From Duganella sp. OV510 (lineage in GTDB: Bacteria; Pseudomonadota; Gammaproteobacteria; Burkholderiales; Burkholderiaceae_D), in assembly GCF_900100205.1 (NCBI RefSeq), contig NZ_FNEQ01000001.1:186001-250000 (forward strand): a stretch of DNA of 64,000 nt. Direction: 5' to 3'. Numbering within the stretch: the stretch's first letter is position 1; each line of letters starts with the position of its first letter. The notes beneath the pieces were generated by a model. It saw nothing but the letters and a program-made list of their open reading frames with translations, did not search any database and was not told where the DNA came from. The translations under genes and the position numbers were made by a program. Positions 36,371-45,501 of the stretch are shown piece after piece.

Positions 36371-36832
36371 ATGAGCAAGTTGATGCAAACCCGCGTATAT
36401 GAACAACTGCGCGACCGCCGCCTACGTCCCACCGCCGCCCGCGCAGCCGTGCTGCAGGCAATGCATGAAGCCGACGGCGGTTATCGCAACGCCGAACAGG
36501 TGTATCTGGCGCTGTACGACAGCGGCATGCGCTTCAGCATGGCCAGCATCTACCGCGTGCTACAGGAATTGTCGCTCGCCGGACTGCTGCTGCGCCATTG
36601 GTCGAAGACCGACCAGGCGGGCAAATCCAGCTTCGTGCTGGCGCCGGCCGTGCTGCCGCCGGATGTCTACCTGGCCATTTGCCCCGTCTGCCAGCGGCAA
36701 ATGCCGATCAAGGACAGCACCTTCGCCGATAATCTGCACCGCGTGGCGCAAGGCGCCGGATTCGATGCTGGCCTGCACGGCCTGGCGTTAAGCGTGACTT
36801 GCAACGACTGCGTCACTCCTCAATCGGCGTGA
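36371..36832 (+). CDS. Fur-family regulator lacking the usual His-rich metal site
   Basis: 153 residues with a winged helix (about 10-85; RPTAARAAVLQAMHEADGGY, SMASIYRVLQELSLAGLL) and a dimerisation domain keeping structural zinc pairs CPVC and CNDC. The segment that in Fur reads HHDHLICxxC is VLPPDVYLAICPVC, so the regulatory His cluster is absent. It may therefore sense something other than iron or act constitutively. Start ATG 36371 or 36383. Divergent from the hybrid kinase; the end overlaps the convergent DUF1653 gene by 20 bp. Confidence 0.82.
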   Translation: MSKLMQTRVYEQLRDRRLRPTAARAAVLQAMHEADGGYRNAEQVYLALYDSGMRFSMASIYRVLQELSLAGLLLRHWSKTDQAGKSSFVLAPAVLPPDVYLAICPVCQRQMPIKDSTFADNLHRVAQGAGFDAGLHGLALSVTCNDCVTPQSA

Positions 36833-37004
36833 AGCGTTGAACCTGCTTGCCATCCACTTCGATCAACTCGAAGAACACGGTGCGCGGACGGCACCAGATA
36901 CTGCCATTCGCGGCGCGATACACGATCAGCGGTGTCAGGTCCGCCTCCATGGTCGCCTCGCACACCAGTTCATATTCGCCGCCTTTGTAGTGTTTGAATC
37001 GCAT
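36813..37004 (-). CDS. DUF1653 family protein
   Basis: 63 residues matching the DUF1653 pattern YKGGEYELVCEATMEADLTP, then VYRAANGSIWCRPRTVFFE and QRF near the end. DUF1653 proteins are widespread small cytosolic proteins of unknown role. Upstream on the minus strand lies the PPOX-family gene, whose stop is 35 bp away, so the two may be co-transcribed. Confidence 0.8.
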   Translation of the reverse strand: MRFKHYKGGEYELVCEATMEADLTPLIVYRAANGSIWCRPRTVFFELIEVDGKQVQRFTPIEE

Positions 37005-37039
37005 CGTCTTCGTCCCCGCAAAAGCCGTATTTTACCGCG

Positions 37040-37657
37040 CTAGTACAGGTCGTTGCGGACGGCGTGGGTGTAATGCTCGTTGACCTGCGCAACCTGGGTG
37101 GCGTCCATGTCCGCCTTAGGATCAGCCATTTTGCTGAACCGGGCGATCATCTGCCCGACAGTGGGCAGGCTGGCGCGGTCCAGCTGCGATTCAGCCTTCC
37201 ATAGCTTGGCGCGGTTGACGGCCTTGCCACAATGGAGCAGCACTTCGTCGATATCGACCACGGTAGCCGTCTTCGGCGCCTTGCCGCCTTCGCTGAGCCG
37301 CGCCAACAGATCCGCATCGGTCGATACGCGGCCACGCCCATTGATGCGCATGAACAGTTCAAGGCCGGGGAAGATGAACAGCATGCCCATGCGCGCATCG
37401 CGCTCCAGGTTGCGCATCGACTCGATGCGGTTATTGCCTGGACTGTCGGCATACGCCACCGTGCGCTCGTCGAGCACGTGGACAAAGCCCGGCGGGCCGC
37501 CACGCGGTGACGCATCCAGCCCCTTGTCGCTGCCGGTCGCCAGGCAGAAGAACGTGGCCACCTTCAGGTATTCCTGATGAAAATCCAGCAAACGGTCCAT
37601 GACCGCCCGCTGGATCATTTCCGACGGCGGCGAATAAAGTGTGTCGAGATCTGCCAT
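37040..37657 (-). CDS. Pyridoxamine 5'-phosphate oxidase-fold flavin protein
   Basis: 205 residues of the PNPOx-like split-barrel family, with SPRGGPPGFVHVLDERTVAYA and DSPGNNRIESMRNLERDARMG, as in the MSMEG_1061/YaeB-like FMN-dependent group. These proteins bind FMN, F420 or haem; the substrate is not known here. I take ATG 37657, preceded by AGGGGC, over ATG 37684. Divergent from the AraC regulator across 91 bp, so likely its target. Confidence 0.82.
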   Translation of the reverse strand: MADLDTLYSPPSEMIQRAVMDRLLDFHQEYLKVATFFCLATGSDKGLDASPRGGPPGFVHVLDERTVAYADSPGNNRIESMRNLERDARMGMLFIFPGLELFMRINGRGRVSTDADLLARLSEGGKAPKTATVVDIDEVLLHCGKAVNRAKLWKAESQLDRASLPTVGQMIARFSKMADPKADMDATQVAQVNEHYTHAVRNDLY

Positions 37658-37748
37658 GCTGTGCCCCTGTATTGATGTAGGCACCAGATTAATGCTATTT
37701 TATTGGCGTCTATAATCCATCCAAGCCATTAAATATCACTTATCCGCC

Positions 37749-38516
37749 ATGGCATTTGATTTTGATCCGCACTCCGCGCCGGACGGCCCGACGGTCATCG
37801 TCGCCATCGGCAGCCAGGAAACCGAACTGGTGTCAGCGCCACACAGCCATCCGCGCGGACAGTTGTGTGGTTCGCTGCGCGGCCTGCTGTCGCTGGATAT
37901 TGAAGACGGCGTGTGGATCGTGCCAGCCATTCACGCGGTCTGGCTGCCTCCCAACCACCCGCATGGCGGCCGCTCGCATGGCCCCTTCCACGGCTGGAGC
38001 GCCTACGTCACGCCGGACGCCTGCCACGACCTGCCCGAGCGGCCGTGCATGATACGCACCTCGGCCCTGCTGAAAGAAGCCGTGCTGCGCGCCAGTACCT
38101 GGCCCGCCGGCGAATGGGATCAGCGCCATCGTAATGTGGCCGCTGTGATTCTCGATGAAATCCGCAGCCTGCCGGTCGAGCCGCTCGGCCTGCCGCTACC
38201 AAAGGACGCACGCCTGATGCGCATCGCCCACGCCATCATCAGTGATCCCACCGATGAACGCGATCTGGAACAATGGGCCAACTGGGCTGCTGTCAGCTCG
38301 CGCACGCTGAGCCGCCGCTTCGTCAGTGAAACCGGCTTCAATTTCACCGCCTGGCGCCAGCGTGCGCGGCTGATGCGCTCGCTGGAAATGCTGGCCGACG
38401 AGGTGCCGGTGCAGACGGTGGCGCTGGACCTGGGCTACTCCACCGCCAGCGCCTTCATCAACCTGTTCAAGCGCACTTTCGGTGAAACGCCGGCCAACTA
38501 CCGGCGCTATCTTTAA
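37749..38516 (+). CDS. AraC-family regulator with cupin domain
   Basis: 255 residues: N-terminal cupin (about 25-110; HSHPRGQLCGSLRG, WLPPNHPHGGRSHG), then AraC helix-turn-helix domain (about 155-255; LEQWANWAAVSSRTLSRRF, VQTVALDLGYSTASAFINLF, GETPANYRRYL). TATAAT at 37711-37716 upstream may be its -10. Divergent from the PPOX-fold gene, which it may regulate. Its stop shares TTAA with the convergent TRIC gene. Confidence 0.87.
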   Translation: MAFDFDPHSAPDGPTVIVAIGSQETELVSAPHSHPRGQLCGSLRGLLSLDIEDGVWIVPAIHAVWLPPNHPHGGRSHGPFHGWSAYVTPDACHDLPERPCMIRTSALLKEAVLRASTWPAGEWDQRHRNVAAVILDEIRSLPVEPLGLPLPKDARLMRIAHAIISDPTDERDLEQWANWAAVSSRTLSRRFVSETGFNFTAWRQRARLMRSLEMLADEVPVQTVALDLGYSTASAFINLFKRTFGETPANYRRYL

Positions 38517-39121
38517 GCCTCGTCGGTCTCCAGCACCGGCAAGGCCAGCACGAAGTAAATGGCGGCCAGACGGAAGCAGAAACCGACGGCCAGCGCCACC
38601 AGCGTGGCGATATGCTGTTCAACATTGAAATGCAGCAGCCCCATGTACAGCGCGCCGGTCAGCAGCGACACGGTGGCGTACAGGTCGCGCCGCAGCACCA
38701 GCGGCACCTGGTTGCACAGGATGTCGCGCAGCAGGCCGCCGGCGATGCCGGTAATCATGCCCATCAACACTACCACTGACACATGCACGCCGGCGCTGGC
38801 TGCGATGTCGCAGCCGATGATGCTGAATGCCACCAGTCCCAGCGCATCCAGCACCAGGAACGCCGATTTCAGCCGATGCAGCAGGCGCGCGGCCAATGCC
38901 GCAGCAATCGCCGCAACAATGGTGTACAGCAGGTATTCAGGATGCTGGACCCAGCCCAGCGGATAATGGCCCAGCAGCACGTCGCGGATCGAGCCGCCGC
39001 CGAGCGCCGTCGCGGTGCCGACCACCGCCACGCCAAACAAATCCATCTTGCGGCGCAAGGCCATCAATGCGCCGGAAGCGGCTTCCGCCGAGATGGCGAT
39101 CAGGTAAATAATATGAAGCAA
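38513..39121 (-). CDS. TRIC-family (UPF0126) trimeric cation channel protein
   Basis: 202 residues with seven membrane helices and the duplicated motif of the family: GGGSIRDVLLGHYPLGW in the first half and AGGLLRDILCNQVPLVLRRD in the second. Prokaryotic TRIC channels conduct monovalent cations; physiological role in bacteria is uncertain. Divergent from the ArgP-like LysR gene. Confidence 0.87.
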   Translation of the reverse strand: MLHIIYLIAISAEAASGALMALRRKMDLFGVAVVGTATALGGGSIRDVLLGHYPLGWVQHPEYLLYTIVAAIAAALAARLLHRLKSAFLVLDALGLVAFSIIGCDIAASAGVHVSVVVLMGMITGIAGGLLRDILCNQVPLVLRRDLYATVSLLTGALYMGLLHFNVEQHIATLVALAVGFCFRLAAIYFVLALPVLETDEA

Positions 39122-39227
39122 TTGCTACGCCTTCAGGTAAAGTCCCGCATTCTGCCTGCCAAACCGGCATACATGAAGCAAGTTAAGGCGTTTTCGTCTA
39201 CGATGAATTTTTCTTCAGATACAGTTT

Positions 39228-40142
39228 ATGGACCTTGAACCGAGGCAAACCGAAGCCTTCCTGGCGGTCGCCGACACCGGCAGCTTCGAACGCGCCGCCG
39301 TGCGGCTGAGCATCACGCCATCGGCGGTGTCGCAGCGCATCCGGGCGATGGAATCGTCGCTGGGCGCGGCGCTGATCCTGCGCACCCGCCCTGCCCGCGC
39401 CACGCCGCTGGGGCAGCGCCTGCTGCAATACCTGCGCCGCGCCGAGCTGCTGAAGAACGACCTGCAAGCCGACCTGCTGAATCTTGACGCCGGCCCCACC
39501 ACCGTCTCGCTGGCGCTGAATTCGGACAGCCTGGGCACCTGGTTCTTCCCGGCCATGGCCAGCCTGCTGGCGAAAGACCGCTTCATCTTCGACCTGGTGG
39601 TGGAAGACCAGGACCACACCTTCGCGCTGCTGAAGACCGGCATGGTCATCGGCTGCATCAGCACCGATGCCGAACCGATGCGCGGTTGCAGCGCCGAAGC
39701 GCTGGGCACCATGCGCTATCGCCTGATGGCCAGCACCTCCTTCTGCCAGCGCTGGCTACCCGATGGCCTGACGCGCGACACTGCGCGCCGCGCGCCGGTG
39801 GTCGCCTACACGCGCAAGGACACGCTGCAATCCAGCTTCCTGCTGACGCACTTCGGATTGCCGGAAGGCGCCTACCCTTGCCATTACGTGCCGGGCGCGG
39901 TGGCCCACTTCAACGCCGTCCGTTACGGCGCTGGCTATGCCATGGTGCCGGAATGGCTGCTATCCAGCGAAGATCACGCCGGTGATCCATTGATCGATCT
40001 GGCGCCGGCCCATCCGACCGACATTGCGCTGTACTGGCATACGTGGACGGTGCAATCGCCGCGCATGGAAGAACTGTCGACGCACATCGTCGAGGCGGCG
40101 CGACGCATCCTCACGATTCCAGCCGCCGCGCCATCTCGATAA
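39228..40142 (+). CDS. argP: LysR-family regulator, ArgP/LysG type
   Basis: 304 residues: helix-turn-helix (about 5-65; TGSFERAAVRLSITPSAVSQRI) and a periplasmic-binding-like effector domain. Gapless resemblance to ArgP (ITxSAVSQRIxAxE, then PARATPLGQRLL) suggests an arginine/lysine-sensing regulator, which usually controls the lysE exporter; here the divergent neighbour is a TRIC channel, so the target may differ. The end overlaps the convergent iclR gene by 32 bp. Confidence 0.8.
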   Translation: MDLEPRQTEAFLAVADTGSFERAAVRLSITPSAVSQRIRAMESSLGAALILRTRPARATPLGQRLLQYLRRAELLKNDLQADLLNLDAGPTTVSLALNSDSLGTWFFPAMASLLAKDRFIFDLVVEDQDHTFALLKTGMVIGCISTDAEPMRGCSAEALGTMRYRLMASTSFCQRWLPDGLTRDTARRAPVVAYTRKDTLQSSFLLTHFGLPEGAYPCHYVPGAVAHFNAVRYGAGYAMVPEWLLSSEDHAGDPLIDLAPAHPTDIALYWHTWTVQSPRMEELSTHIVEAARRILTIPAAAPSR

Positions 40143-40872
40143 GCCGTGGCCGCACTTCCTCCAGCAGATATTCTTTCGTGACGCTGGTGGCCGGCCCGCC
40201 GCAATTGATCGACATGCGTTGTCCGCCGCCTATCGGCATGAAACTGACAGCGATACCGTTGATGTCCGGCTGCCACTCGCCAAACGAGGTGGCGCAGCCG
40301 TACTCTTGCTGGTCGCGTAGCGCCCGCGCCAGCCCGTTCTGCATGCTCTGGTGGATCATCTCGTCCAGGTCGCGGCTGCGGGTGAGGATATCATTGCGCT
40401 CTGCTTCCGACGCTTTCGCCAGATAGGCTCGACCAAGCGCCGACGCCGCCAGCTGCAAGCGCGAGCCCACTTGCAAGGACAAGGACAACGCCGCCGCGCT
40501 GCGACACACATCCACATAAATCATCGATAGCCGGTCGCGCACCGCCAGCGCCACCGTGGTGGCGGAGAAATCGGCCAGCTCCTGCATCATCGGCCGCGCC
40601 ATGTCGCGGATGTCCAGCCCTTGCAGCATGGTACTGCCCAGGCGCAGCGTGGCGCTGCCAAGCGCATACTTGCCGTTGCCGTCCTGTGTCAGGTAGCCCA
40701 GCGTGGTCAGCGTGTAAGTGAAGCGCGTGACGGTCGATTTCGGCAGCTTGCAGCGCTCGGCGATCTGCTGATTACTCAAGCCCTTATCGGCCACACGAAA
40801 GCAGGCCAGCACATCCAGCCCGCGCGCCAACGCCGTAATGAAATACCGTTCTTCCAGACTCGACTGCATCAC
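40111..40872 (-). CDS. IclR-family regulator of the divergent ABC uptake operon
   Basis: 253 residues: winged helix (about 15-75; GLSNQQIAERCKLPKSTVTRF) and IclR effector domain (about 85-250; FSATTVALAVRDRLSMIYVD, LALSL, and SINCGGPA). Divergent from the five-gene ABC operon, with two perfect palindromes in the gap, one of which may be its operator. Effector unknown. Confidence 0.86.
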   Translation of the reverse strand: MMQSSLEERYFITALARGLDVLACFRVADKGLSNQQIAERCKLPKSTVTRFTYTLTTLGYLTQDGNGKYALGSATLRLGSTMLQGLDIRDMARPMMQELADFSATTVALAVRDRLSMIYVDVCRSAAALSLSLQVGSRLQLAASALGRAYLAKASEAERNDILTRSRDLDEMIHQSMQNGLARALRDQQEYGCATSFGEWQPDINGIAVSFMPIGGGQRMSINCGGPATSVTKEYLLEEVRPRLIEMARRLES

Positions 40873-40902
40873 CTCTCCTGTTGCAAAAAAACCATTTGCC
40901 GC

Positions 40903-40967
40903 GCATTTAAAAATGCCGTACGCTCGTGCTATTCCATTCTACACAACTCGGTTTTGCACAGCAAAAC
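40903..40967. promoter_or_regulatory. Two perfect palindromes between iclR-type gene and ABC operon
   Basis: GCATTT-AA-AAATGC (40903-40916) and GTTTTGC-ACA-GCAAAAC (40951-40967). The second ends 22 bases before the livH-type ATG, a position suited to repression; IclR proteins bind short palindromes of this kind. TTGCAAAAAAACC near 40881 resembles a further half-site. Confidence 0.5.
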
Positions 40968-40988
40968 TATCATAACGATGGAGACACG

Positions 40989-41852
40989 ATGGAGTTATTT
41001 CTGCAACAAGTCCTGAACGGGCTGACGCTGGGCGGCGTGTATTGCCTGGTGGCACTGGGACTCACGCTGGTCTACGGCATTCTGCAAGTGCCCAACTTTG
41101 CCCATGGCGCCTTTTACATGGCAGGCGCCTATGCCGGCTTTTTCCTGATGGACCGCATGGGCTATAACTACTGGCTGGCGATGGCCGGTGCGGCTGCGGC
41201 GGTTGCAATGATTTCGGTGCTATCGGAGCGGCTGGTGTTTCATCCGCTGCGCAAGGCGCCCTATCTGCATCATATGATCGCATCAATCGGCATCCTGTTG
41301 TTTCTCGAAGCGGGCGTGCAGGCCATCTGGGGCGCGGACTTTCACCGCATGAGCAGCCCGTATCCGCAAATCCTCAGCTTAGGCGACGTCACGCTGCCGG
41401 CGCAGCGGCTGATGATTATCGTGGCTGCCTTCCTGCTGCTGCTGCTGCTGCAACTGTTCCTGAAGAAGACCCTGACCGGCGCCACCATCGTCGCCATGGC
41501 GCAGAACCGGGACGGCGCTGCGCTGGTCGGCATTGACGCCAACCGCGTGGCGATGCTGACCTTTGCCATCGCCGGCGCGCTGGCCGGCATGGCGGCAGTG
41601 CTGTACGCGCCGATCAACCTGGTCTACAGCGGCATGGGCCACCTGGTGATTACCAAGGCTTTCGTGATCATCGTACTGGGCGGCATGGGCAGCGTGCCGG
41701 GCGCGATTGCCGGCGGGCTGATTATCGGCTTCGCTGAATCCTTCGGCGCGTTTTATATCTCCACCGATTACAAGGACATCATCGCCTTTGCATTGCTGGT
41801 GCTGATACTCTCGCTGCGTCCGCAGGGACTGTTCCAGAAAGGGGCGCATTAG
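40989..41852 (+). CDS. livH: Branched-chain amino-acid type ABC permease (LivH family)
   Basis: 287 residues with about eight membrane helices; LVALGLTLVYGILQVPNFAHGAFYMAGAY is the family signature near the N terminus and GGMGSVPGAIAGGLIIG lies near the end. It forms half of the transmembrane pore. ATG 40989 has TGGAGA just upstream. One base separates it from livM. The actual substrate could be an amino acid, amide, urea or aromatic acid. Confidence 0.9.
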   Translation: MELFLQQVLNGLTLGGVYCLVALGLTLVYGILQVPNFAHGAFYMAGAYAGFFLMDRMGYNYWLAMAGAAAAVAMISVLSERLVFHPLRKAPYLHHMIASIGILLFLEAGVQAIWGADFHRMSSPYPQILSLGDVTLPAQRLMIIVAAFLLLLLLQLFLKKTLTGATIVAMAQNRDGAALVGIDANRVAMLTFAIAGALAGMAAVLYAPINLVYSGMGHLVITKAFVIIVLGGMGSVPGAIAGGLIIGFAESFGAFYISTDYKDIIAFALLVLILSLRPQGLFQKGAH

Positions 41853-41853
41853 C

Positions 41854-42849
41854 ATGAGCAACACCGCACGCCTGGGCTGGAGCGCCCTGCTGCTGTTCGG
41901 CCTGGCCTTCCCCTTCATCGCCGGCAATGACTATCACCTGACCGTGATGTCGACCGCCTATATCTACGCCATCGCCACCGTCGGTCTGAACCTGATTACC
42001 GGCTACACTGGCCAGTTCAACCTTGCCCACAGCGGCTTCATGGCCGTGGGCGCCTACACGGTGGGCATCCTGACCGTCGACTATCAGATGCCGTTCTGGG
42101 TCGCGTTCGCGTTGTCCGGGCTGGTGGCGGCCGGCATCGGCTTCTTCGTCGGGCTGGTGTCGCTGCGGCTGAAGACGCACTTCTTCTCGATCTTCACGCT
42201 ATGTGTCGGCTACATCATGTATCTGCTGATCGAGAAATGGGAAAGCCTGACGCATGGCACGGTCGGCATCGTCGGCATTCCGGCGCCGGAGTCGATTGCC
42301 GGGCTGGACTTCTCCGAGCCTCGCACGCAATACTACCTGGTGCTGCTGTTCCTGGTGCTCAGCATGTGGGTCATGCACCGCATCGTGCATTCGCTGCTCG
42401 GCCACACCTTCATGGCGATCCGCAACAGCGACGAACTGGCACAAGCGCTTGGCATCAACCTGATGCGCAACAAGCTGCTGGCCTTCATGCTGTCGGTATT
42501 CTTTGCCGGGCTGGCGGGCGGTTTGTATGCAGGCTACGTGCGTTTTCTCGGCCCCGATCTCGGCCGCGTCGAACACACTTTCGACATGACGATGTACATG
42601 CTGGTCGGCGGCATCGGCACGCTGGCCGGACCGCTACTGGGCGCCATCACCGTGCCATGGCTAACGCAACAGCTACAGTTCCTGCAGGATTACCGCTTTG
42701 TCGTGTTTGGGCCATTGCTGGTGCTGCTGGTGATCTTCCTGCCGCATGGCATCGTCGGCACCTGGATCGCGCGGCGCAAGCGCAAGGCCGCGCAACACGC
42801 CGCGCCACCAATGCGTGTGGTCGCGCGCAAGGAGGTACGACGTGCTTGA
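41854..42849 (+). CDS. livM: Branched-chain amino-acid type ABC permease (LivM family)
   Basis: 331 residues, about nine or ten membrane helices, with GLNLITGYTGQFNLAHSGFMAVGAYT and GGIGTLAGPLLGAI typical of LivM. A Lys/Arg-rich cytoplasmic tail ends the protein. It pairs with the LivH-type permease; the livG-type GTG start overlaps its last eight bases. Confidence 0.9.
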   Translation: MSNTARLGWSALLLFGLAFPFIAGNDYHLTVMSTAYIYAIATVGLNLITGYTGQFNLAHSGFMAVGAYTVGILTVDYQMPFWVAFALSGLVAAGIGFFVGLVSLRLKTHFFSIFTLCVGYIMYLLIEKWESLTHGTVGIVGIPAPESIAGLDFSEPRTQYYLVLLFLVLSMWVMHRIVHSLLGHTFMAIRNSDELAQALGINLMRNKLLAFMLSVFFAGLAGGLYAGYVRFLGPDLGRVEHTFDMTMYMLVGGIGTLAGPLLGAITVPWLTQQLQFLQDYRFVVFGPLLVLLVIFLPHGIVGTWIARRKRKAAQHAAPPMRVVARKEVRRA

Positions 42850-43606
42850 AATGACCTCGATCACCAAGCGTTTTGGCGGCCTGCTTGCCGTCAACGATGT
42901 CAGCGTGCGGTTTCAGCGCGGCACCATCAACGCCATCATCGGCCCGAATGGCGCCGGCAAGACCACCTTCTTCAACCTGGCCAGCGGCGCGCTGCCGCCC
43001 AGCTCCGGGCGCATCGTGCTGGATGGCCGCGACGTGACGGGCCTGCGCGCCGACCAGGTGGCGCGTCTCGGCATCGCCCGCACTTTCCAGAGCACCACGC
43101 TGTTCGACAACGCCACCGTGCTCGACAACCTGATCGTCGGCCATCGCCTGCGCACCCGTTCCAACCTGCTTGACGTGCTGCTGGGCACGCGCCGGCTGCG
43201 GGAGGAGGAAGCCGCCAGCCGCGCCAAGGCGCGCGAGGCGCTCGATTTCGTCGGGCTGGCGCATCTGGAAAACCGGCTGGCGGGCGATATCTCGCAGGAG
43301 CAGCGCAAGCGCGTGGCGTTCGCGCTGGCGCTGGCCACCGATCCCACGCTGCTGTTGCTGGACGAGCCGGCCGGCGGCGTCAATCCCGAGGAAACCGATG
43401 GCCTGGCCGCTCTGGTGCGCAAAATGAAGGCCATGGGCCTGACCATCTGCCTGATCGAACACAAGATGGACATGATCATGAACCTCGCCGATCACATCCT
43501 GGTGCTGAACCATGGCGAGAAGATCGCCGAAGGCACGCCGGCTGAAGTGCGCGCCAATCCGGTCGTCATCGAAGCCTATCTCGGGAGCGAATATGCTGAC
43601 GCTTGA
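42842..43606 (+). CDS. livG: ABC transporter ATP-binding protein (LivG family)
   Basis: 254 residues: Walker [10 protein letters not shown], LivG-type ABC signature [12 protein letters not shown] (the usual LSGGQ is strongly changed), Walker [11 protein letters not shown] and switch His in CLIEHKMD. Start GTG 42842 is fixed by AAGGAGG (42829-42835) six bases before it; an ATG nine bases on is an alternative. The end overlaps the livF-type gene by 14 bp. Confidence 0.88.
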   Translation: MLEMTSITKRFGGLLAVNDVSVRFQRGTINAIIGPNGAGKTTFFNLASGALPPSSGRIVLDGRDVTGLRADQVARLGIARTFQSTTLFDNATVLDNLIVGHRLRTRSNLLDVLLGTRRLREEEAASRAKAREALDFVGLAHLENRLAGDISQEQRKRVAFALALATDPTLLLLDEPAGGVNPEETDGLAALVRKMKAMGLTICLIEHKMDMIMNLADHILVLNHGEKIAEGTPAEVRANPVVIEAYLGSEYADA

Positions 43607-44300
43607 AAAAGTATCGCTGGCCTATGGCGGTTTCCAGGCGCTGCACAGCATCGACATCCATGCCGCCGAGGGCGAGCTGGTGGTGCTGCTGGGCGCCAAC
43701 GGCGCCGGCAAGAGTTCGATCTTCCACACCATCAGCGGCCTGCGCCGCGCCAAGGCAGGCAGCATCCGCTTCGACGGCCGCGAACTGGTCGGCCGCAAGC
43801 CGGCGCACATCGTCGCCGATGGCCTGGTGCATTGCCCTGAGGGCCGGCAACTGTTCCCCGGCATGTCGGTGCTGAAGAATCTGATGCTGGGCGGCTACGT
43901 CCATCGCCGCGACAGCCGTGGCAGCCAACGGATACTCGACGAGGTGTTCGGCCTGTTCCCCATCCTGCACGAGAAGAAGGATTGCCCGGCCGGTTCGCTG
44001 TCCGGCGGCCAGCAGCAGATGGTGGCGATCGGCCGTGCGCTGATGGGCCGGCCGAAAGCGCTGCTGCTGGACGAACCATCGCTCGGCCTGGCGCCTTTGG
44101 TGGTCCGGCAGATGTTCGAGATCATCGCGCGCATCAACCAGGCCGGCACCACGGTGCTGCTGGCTGAACAAAACGCCTACGCGGCGTTGAACATCGCCAG
44201 CCGCGCCTATGTCATCGAGCAAGGAAAAATCGTACTGGAAGGAAGTCGTGAAGAACTGCTCGGCAACGAGCAAGTGCGCAAAGCCTATATCGGCGCTTAG
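43593..44300 (+). CDS. livF: ABC transporter ATP-binding protein (LivF family)
   Basis: 235 residues: Walker [10 protein letters not shown], signature [16 protein letters not shown], Walker [10 protein letters not shown] and LAEQNA as switch region. It pairs with LivG to energise uptake. GGGAG precedes ATG 43593. Its stop codon lies in a perfect 17-bp tandem repeat. Confidence 0.92.
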   Translation: MLTLEKVSLAYGGFQALHSIDIHAAEGELVVLLGANGAGKSSIFHTISGLRRAKAGSIRFDGRELVGRKPAHIVADGLVHCPEGRQLFPGMSVLKNLMLGGYVHRRDSRGSQRILDEVFGLFPILHEKKDCPAGSLSGGQQQMVAIGRALMGRPKALLLDEPSLGLAPLVVRQMFEIIARINQAGTTVLLAEQNAYAALNIASRAYVIEQGKIVLEGSREELLGNEQVRKAYIGA

Positions 44301-44327
44301 TTGTTATACCCGCTTAGTTGTTATACC
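44294..44327 (+). repeat. Perfect 17-bp tandem duplication at the livF end
   Basis: CGCTTAGTTGTTATACC occurs twice in a row (44294-44310 and 44311-44327). The first copy contains the livF stop TAG; a second TAG lies in the second copy. It sits directly before the livK-type ribosome-binding site and looks like a recent slippage event. Confidence 0.85.
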
Positions 44328-44346
44328 TATAAACAAGGAGACCACC

Positions 44347-45495
44347 ATGCAAAACCGCTTCACTGCCGCCGCGCTCGCGCTGACCCTCGCCGTCAGCGGC
44401 GCCTACGCGCAGGACACCATCAAGATCGGCTATTCCGGCCCGCTGAGCGGCGGTGCCGCACTGTACGGCAAGAACATGTTAAGCGGCATGCAGATGGCGG
44501 CCGACGAAATCAACGCCAAGCCGGTCGAGATCGCCGGCAAGCGCTACAAGGTGGAAATCGTCGCGCTGGACGATAAATACAATCCAAGCGAAACCGGCAT
44601 CAACCTGCAGCGGCTGGTGCAGCAGCACAAAACCGCCGTGGTGCTGGTGCCGCACTCGGGCGGCGTGTTTGCCGCACAGGCCGCCAACGAGAAGCTCAAG
44701 GTTTTACTGCTGGCTTACACCAGCCTGCCGCAAGCCACCGAGCGCGGCAACAAGCTGACGGTGCGCATTCCACCCGACTTCACCACCTACATCTCGCCTT
44801 TCGTCAAAACCGCGATGGCCAAGTACGGCAAGAACGTCGCGCTGGCGCAGGCAGATCATGACTATGCGAAAGCCTGGTCGGCGGCCTTCAAGCCAGCATG
44901 GGAAGCGGCGGGCGGCAAGGTGGTGGCCGATAATCCGATGTCCTATAACAAGGCGGCTGATTTCTACAGTGGTGTCAGCCGCGTGATCCAGGCCAAGCCA
45001 GATGTACTGTTCATCGGCGGCGCGTCGGAGCCAACCGCCCTTGTTGCCAAGCAGGCGCGCGAACTGGGCTTCAAGGGGGCATTCATCGTGCTGGATCAGG
45101 CCAAGCTGGATGAGATGGCCAAGATCACCGGCGGCTACGGCGCGCTGGAAGGCGCGGTCGGCGTGATGCCGATGAGCGGCGACGATCGTCCCGACGCGGC
45201 TGCTTTCACCGCGCGCTACCGCAAGGGCAATGACGGCAAGGACCCAAGCAGTGAAGTGGCACTGAACTACTCAGCCGTCCACGCCACCGTCGCCGCCATG
45301 AAGCTGGCCGGTACGGTCAGCGACGCCAGCGCCGTGCGCGCACAGATGGACAAGGCTTTCCGCACGCTGCCGGGCCAGTACAATCCGGCCAGCGTTGAAG
45401 GACTGGACGCCAATGGCGGCTCCATCGTCAACGCCATCGTCGCCTCGGTGGAAAACGGCAAGCTGAAAGGCCAATTGCTACGCGCCGCGCAGTAA
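44347..45495 (+). CDS. Periplasmic substrate-binding protein (LivK/Leu-Ile-Val type)
   Basis: 382 residues with a signal peptide ending SGAYAQD and the periplasmic-binding fold of the branched-chain amino-acid family (IKIGYSGPLSGGAALYGKN, VALNYSAVHATVAAM). AAGGAG precedes ATG 44347. It gives the transporter its specificity, which cannot be read from sequence alone; amides and aromatic acids are also taken by such systems. Last gene of the operon; the TetR gene is convergent 6 bp on. Confidence 0.9.
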   Translation: MQNRFTAAALALTLAVSGAYAQDTIKIGYSGPLSGGAALYGKNMLSGMQMAADEINAKPVEIAGKRYKVEIVALDDKYNPSETGINLQRLVQQHKTAVVLVPHSGGVFAAQAANEKLKVLLLAYTSLPQATERGNKLTVRIPPDFTTYISPFVKTAMAKYGKNVALAQADHDYAKAWSAAFKPAWEAAGGKVVADNPMSYNKAADFYSGVSRVIQAKPDVLFIGGASEPTALVAKQARELGFKGAFIVLDQAKLDEMAKITGGYGALEGAVGVMPMSGDDRPDAAAFTARYRKGNDGKDPSSEVALNYSAVHATVAAMKLAGTVSDASAVRAQMDKAFRTLPGQYNPASVEGLDANGGSIVNAIVASVENGKLKGQLLRAAQ

Positions 45496-45501
45496 GCCTT
45501 G

